From an uncultured Propionibacteriaceae bacterium (GTDB taxonomy: Bacteria > Actinomycetota > Actinomycetes > Propionibacteriales > Propionibacteriaceae), in contig CAMQXE010000108.1 in NCBI GenBank assembly GCA_947038745.1, positions 1-5,239 of the forward strand: DNA of 5,239 bases, read 5' to 3'. The notes beneath the pieces were generated by a model, which was given only the letters and a program-made list of their open reading frames with translations, did no database searches and had not been told where the DNA came from. Shown one piece after another: positions 4,708-5,239 of the stretch. Every line of letters begins with the position of its first letter. Positions within the stretch are counted from its first letter, which is position 1. A program made the translations under genes and the position numbers.

Positions 4708-5239
4708 ATGGAATCGGTAAAAGCACAGCGTTCTCCGCTCGTTCTGCTCACCGCACTTTATGCAACGCAGTTCATTGGTGTGGGTTTTCTCAGCGTTGGC
4801 CTGGGCGCCATTTTGTTACATGATGGAGTTAGCCTAGCTGCGATCGGATGGTTTAATCTGCTCGGGCTTGTATGGGCTTTCAAATTCTTATGGGCGCCTG
4901 TGATTGATGCCGTTTCGCCAGCTCGATATGCGCTGCTGAGAAAAGCCGGGCACTATCGAGCCTGGTTGCTTGTGCTACAGCCATGCATGGTGCTGTCGCT
5001 GCTCCTGCTGGTATTCGTGACGCAGCCAGCCCGGCAGCTACCGTTGCTCTTTATCATCGTGACTCTCTTCGTCCTTATGAGCGCGACCCAAGACATTGCT
5101 GCTGATGCGATTTCGGTGCGCATGCTTAAAAGCGGTAAGCGAGATTTGGGTAGCGCGATTCAGGTATCGGCTAGCTATCTAGGAAATATCGTTGGTGGGG
5201 CCGGGGCTGTCATTGTTGCTGATCGATGGGGGCTGAAAG
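4708..5239 (+). CDS. MFS permease, RhtX/FptX-type siderophore importer (AmpG-like), 3' end outside window
   Basis: The frame is open from 4708 to the window edge, giving 177 residues of a protein expected to be about 400 long. Five to six hydrophobic helices are visible, roughly at 11-35, 43-65, 86-106, 111-135 and 148-171. The block WAFKFLWAPVIDAVS (56-70), the basic loop RKAGHYRAWLL (78-88) and ATQDIAADAISVRML (126-140) are characteristic of the AmpG/RhtX/FptX branch of the major facilitator superfamily. RhtX and FptX are single-protein inner-membrane importers of rhizobactin 1021 and pyochelin. Placement three bases after a SIP reductase gene, under an iron box, favours siderophore import over the muropeptide import of AmpG. 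A siderophore exporter is less likely by sequence. The substrate cannot be told from the sequence. Confidence 0.87.
   Translation, partial: MESVKAQRSPLVLLTALYATQFIGVGFLSVGLGAILLHDGVSLAAIGWFNLLGLVWAFKFLWAPVIDAVSPARYALLRKAGHYRAWLLVLQPCMVLSLLLLVFVTQPARQLPLLFIIVTLFVLMSATQDIAADAISVRMLKSGKRDLGSAIQVSASYLGNIVGGAGAVIVADRWGLK

Overview
The window carries six protein-coding genes, all on the + strand: two cut by the window edges and four complete. The content suggests a Gram-positive actinomycete (Actinomycetota). The evidence is an Eis-family acetyltransferase, a DtxR/IdeR-type iron box, two genes whose start codons sit six bases behind a TANNNT -10 box (the geometry of leaderless actinobacterial transcripts), and a base composition that looks only moderately GC-rich. 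A member of the Actinomycetaceae would fit, but the sequence does not prove the genus. I see no rRNA, tRNA, CRISPR array, insertion sequence or attachment site, and no gene-free stretch longer than about 115 bases.

Layout. Positions 1-610 are the C-terminal part of gcvT (glycine cleavage system aminomethyltransferase), closed by a strong intrinsic terminator at 629-665. Positions 723-1958 encode an Eis-like GNAT N-acetyltransferase with a probable leaderless promoter directly upstream. A bulged stem-loop (1974-2000) and a clear Shine-Dalgarno precede 2034-2888, a seven-helix membrane protein of the YwaF/TIGR02206 family that ends in an apparently extra soluble tail. Positions 2937-3857 encode an alpha/beta hydrolase of the monoacylglycerol lipase/lysophospholipase type, again probably leaderless, with a perfect 13-bp palindrome over its -10 box.

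The last unit is the most coherent. An iron box at 3925-3943 (14 of 19 matches to the DtxR/IdeR consensus) precedes a siderophore-interacting FAD reductase (3967-4704). Three bases after its stop codon an MFS permease of the RhtX/FptX (AmpG-like) siderophore-importer type begins (4708 to the window end). Together they look like an iron-repressed two-step uptake module: a single-polypeptide permease brings in the ferric siderophore and the flavoprotein reduces Fe(III) to release the iron. The middle three genes appear to be separately transcribed housekeeping or accessory genes with no clear common pathway.

Nothing here is clearly a new biological system. The points most worth a second look are the iron-box/SIP/RhtX unit, the two palindromes lying on leaderless -10 boxes, and the C-terminal tail of the membrane protein.
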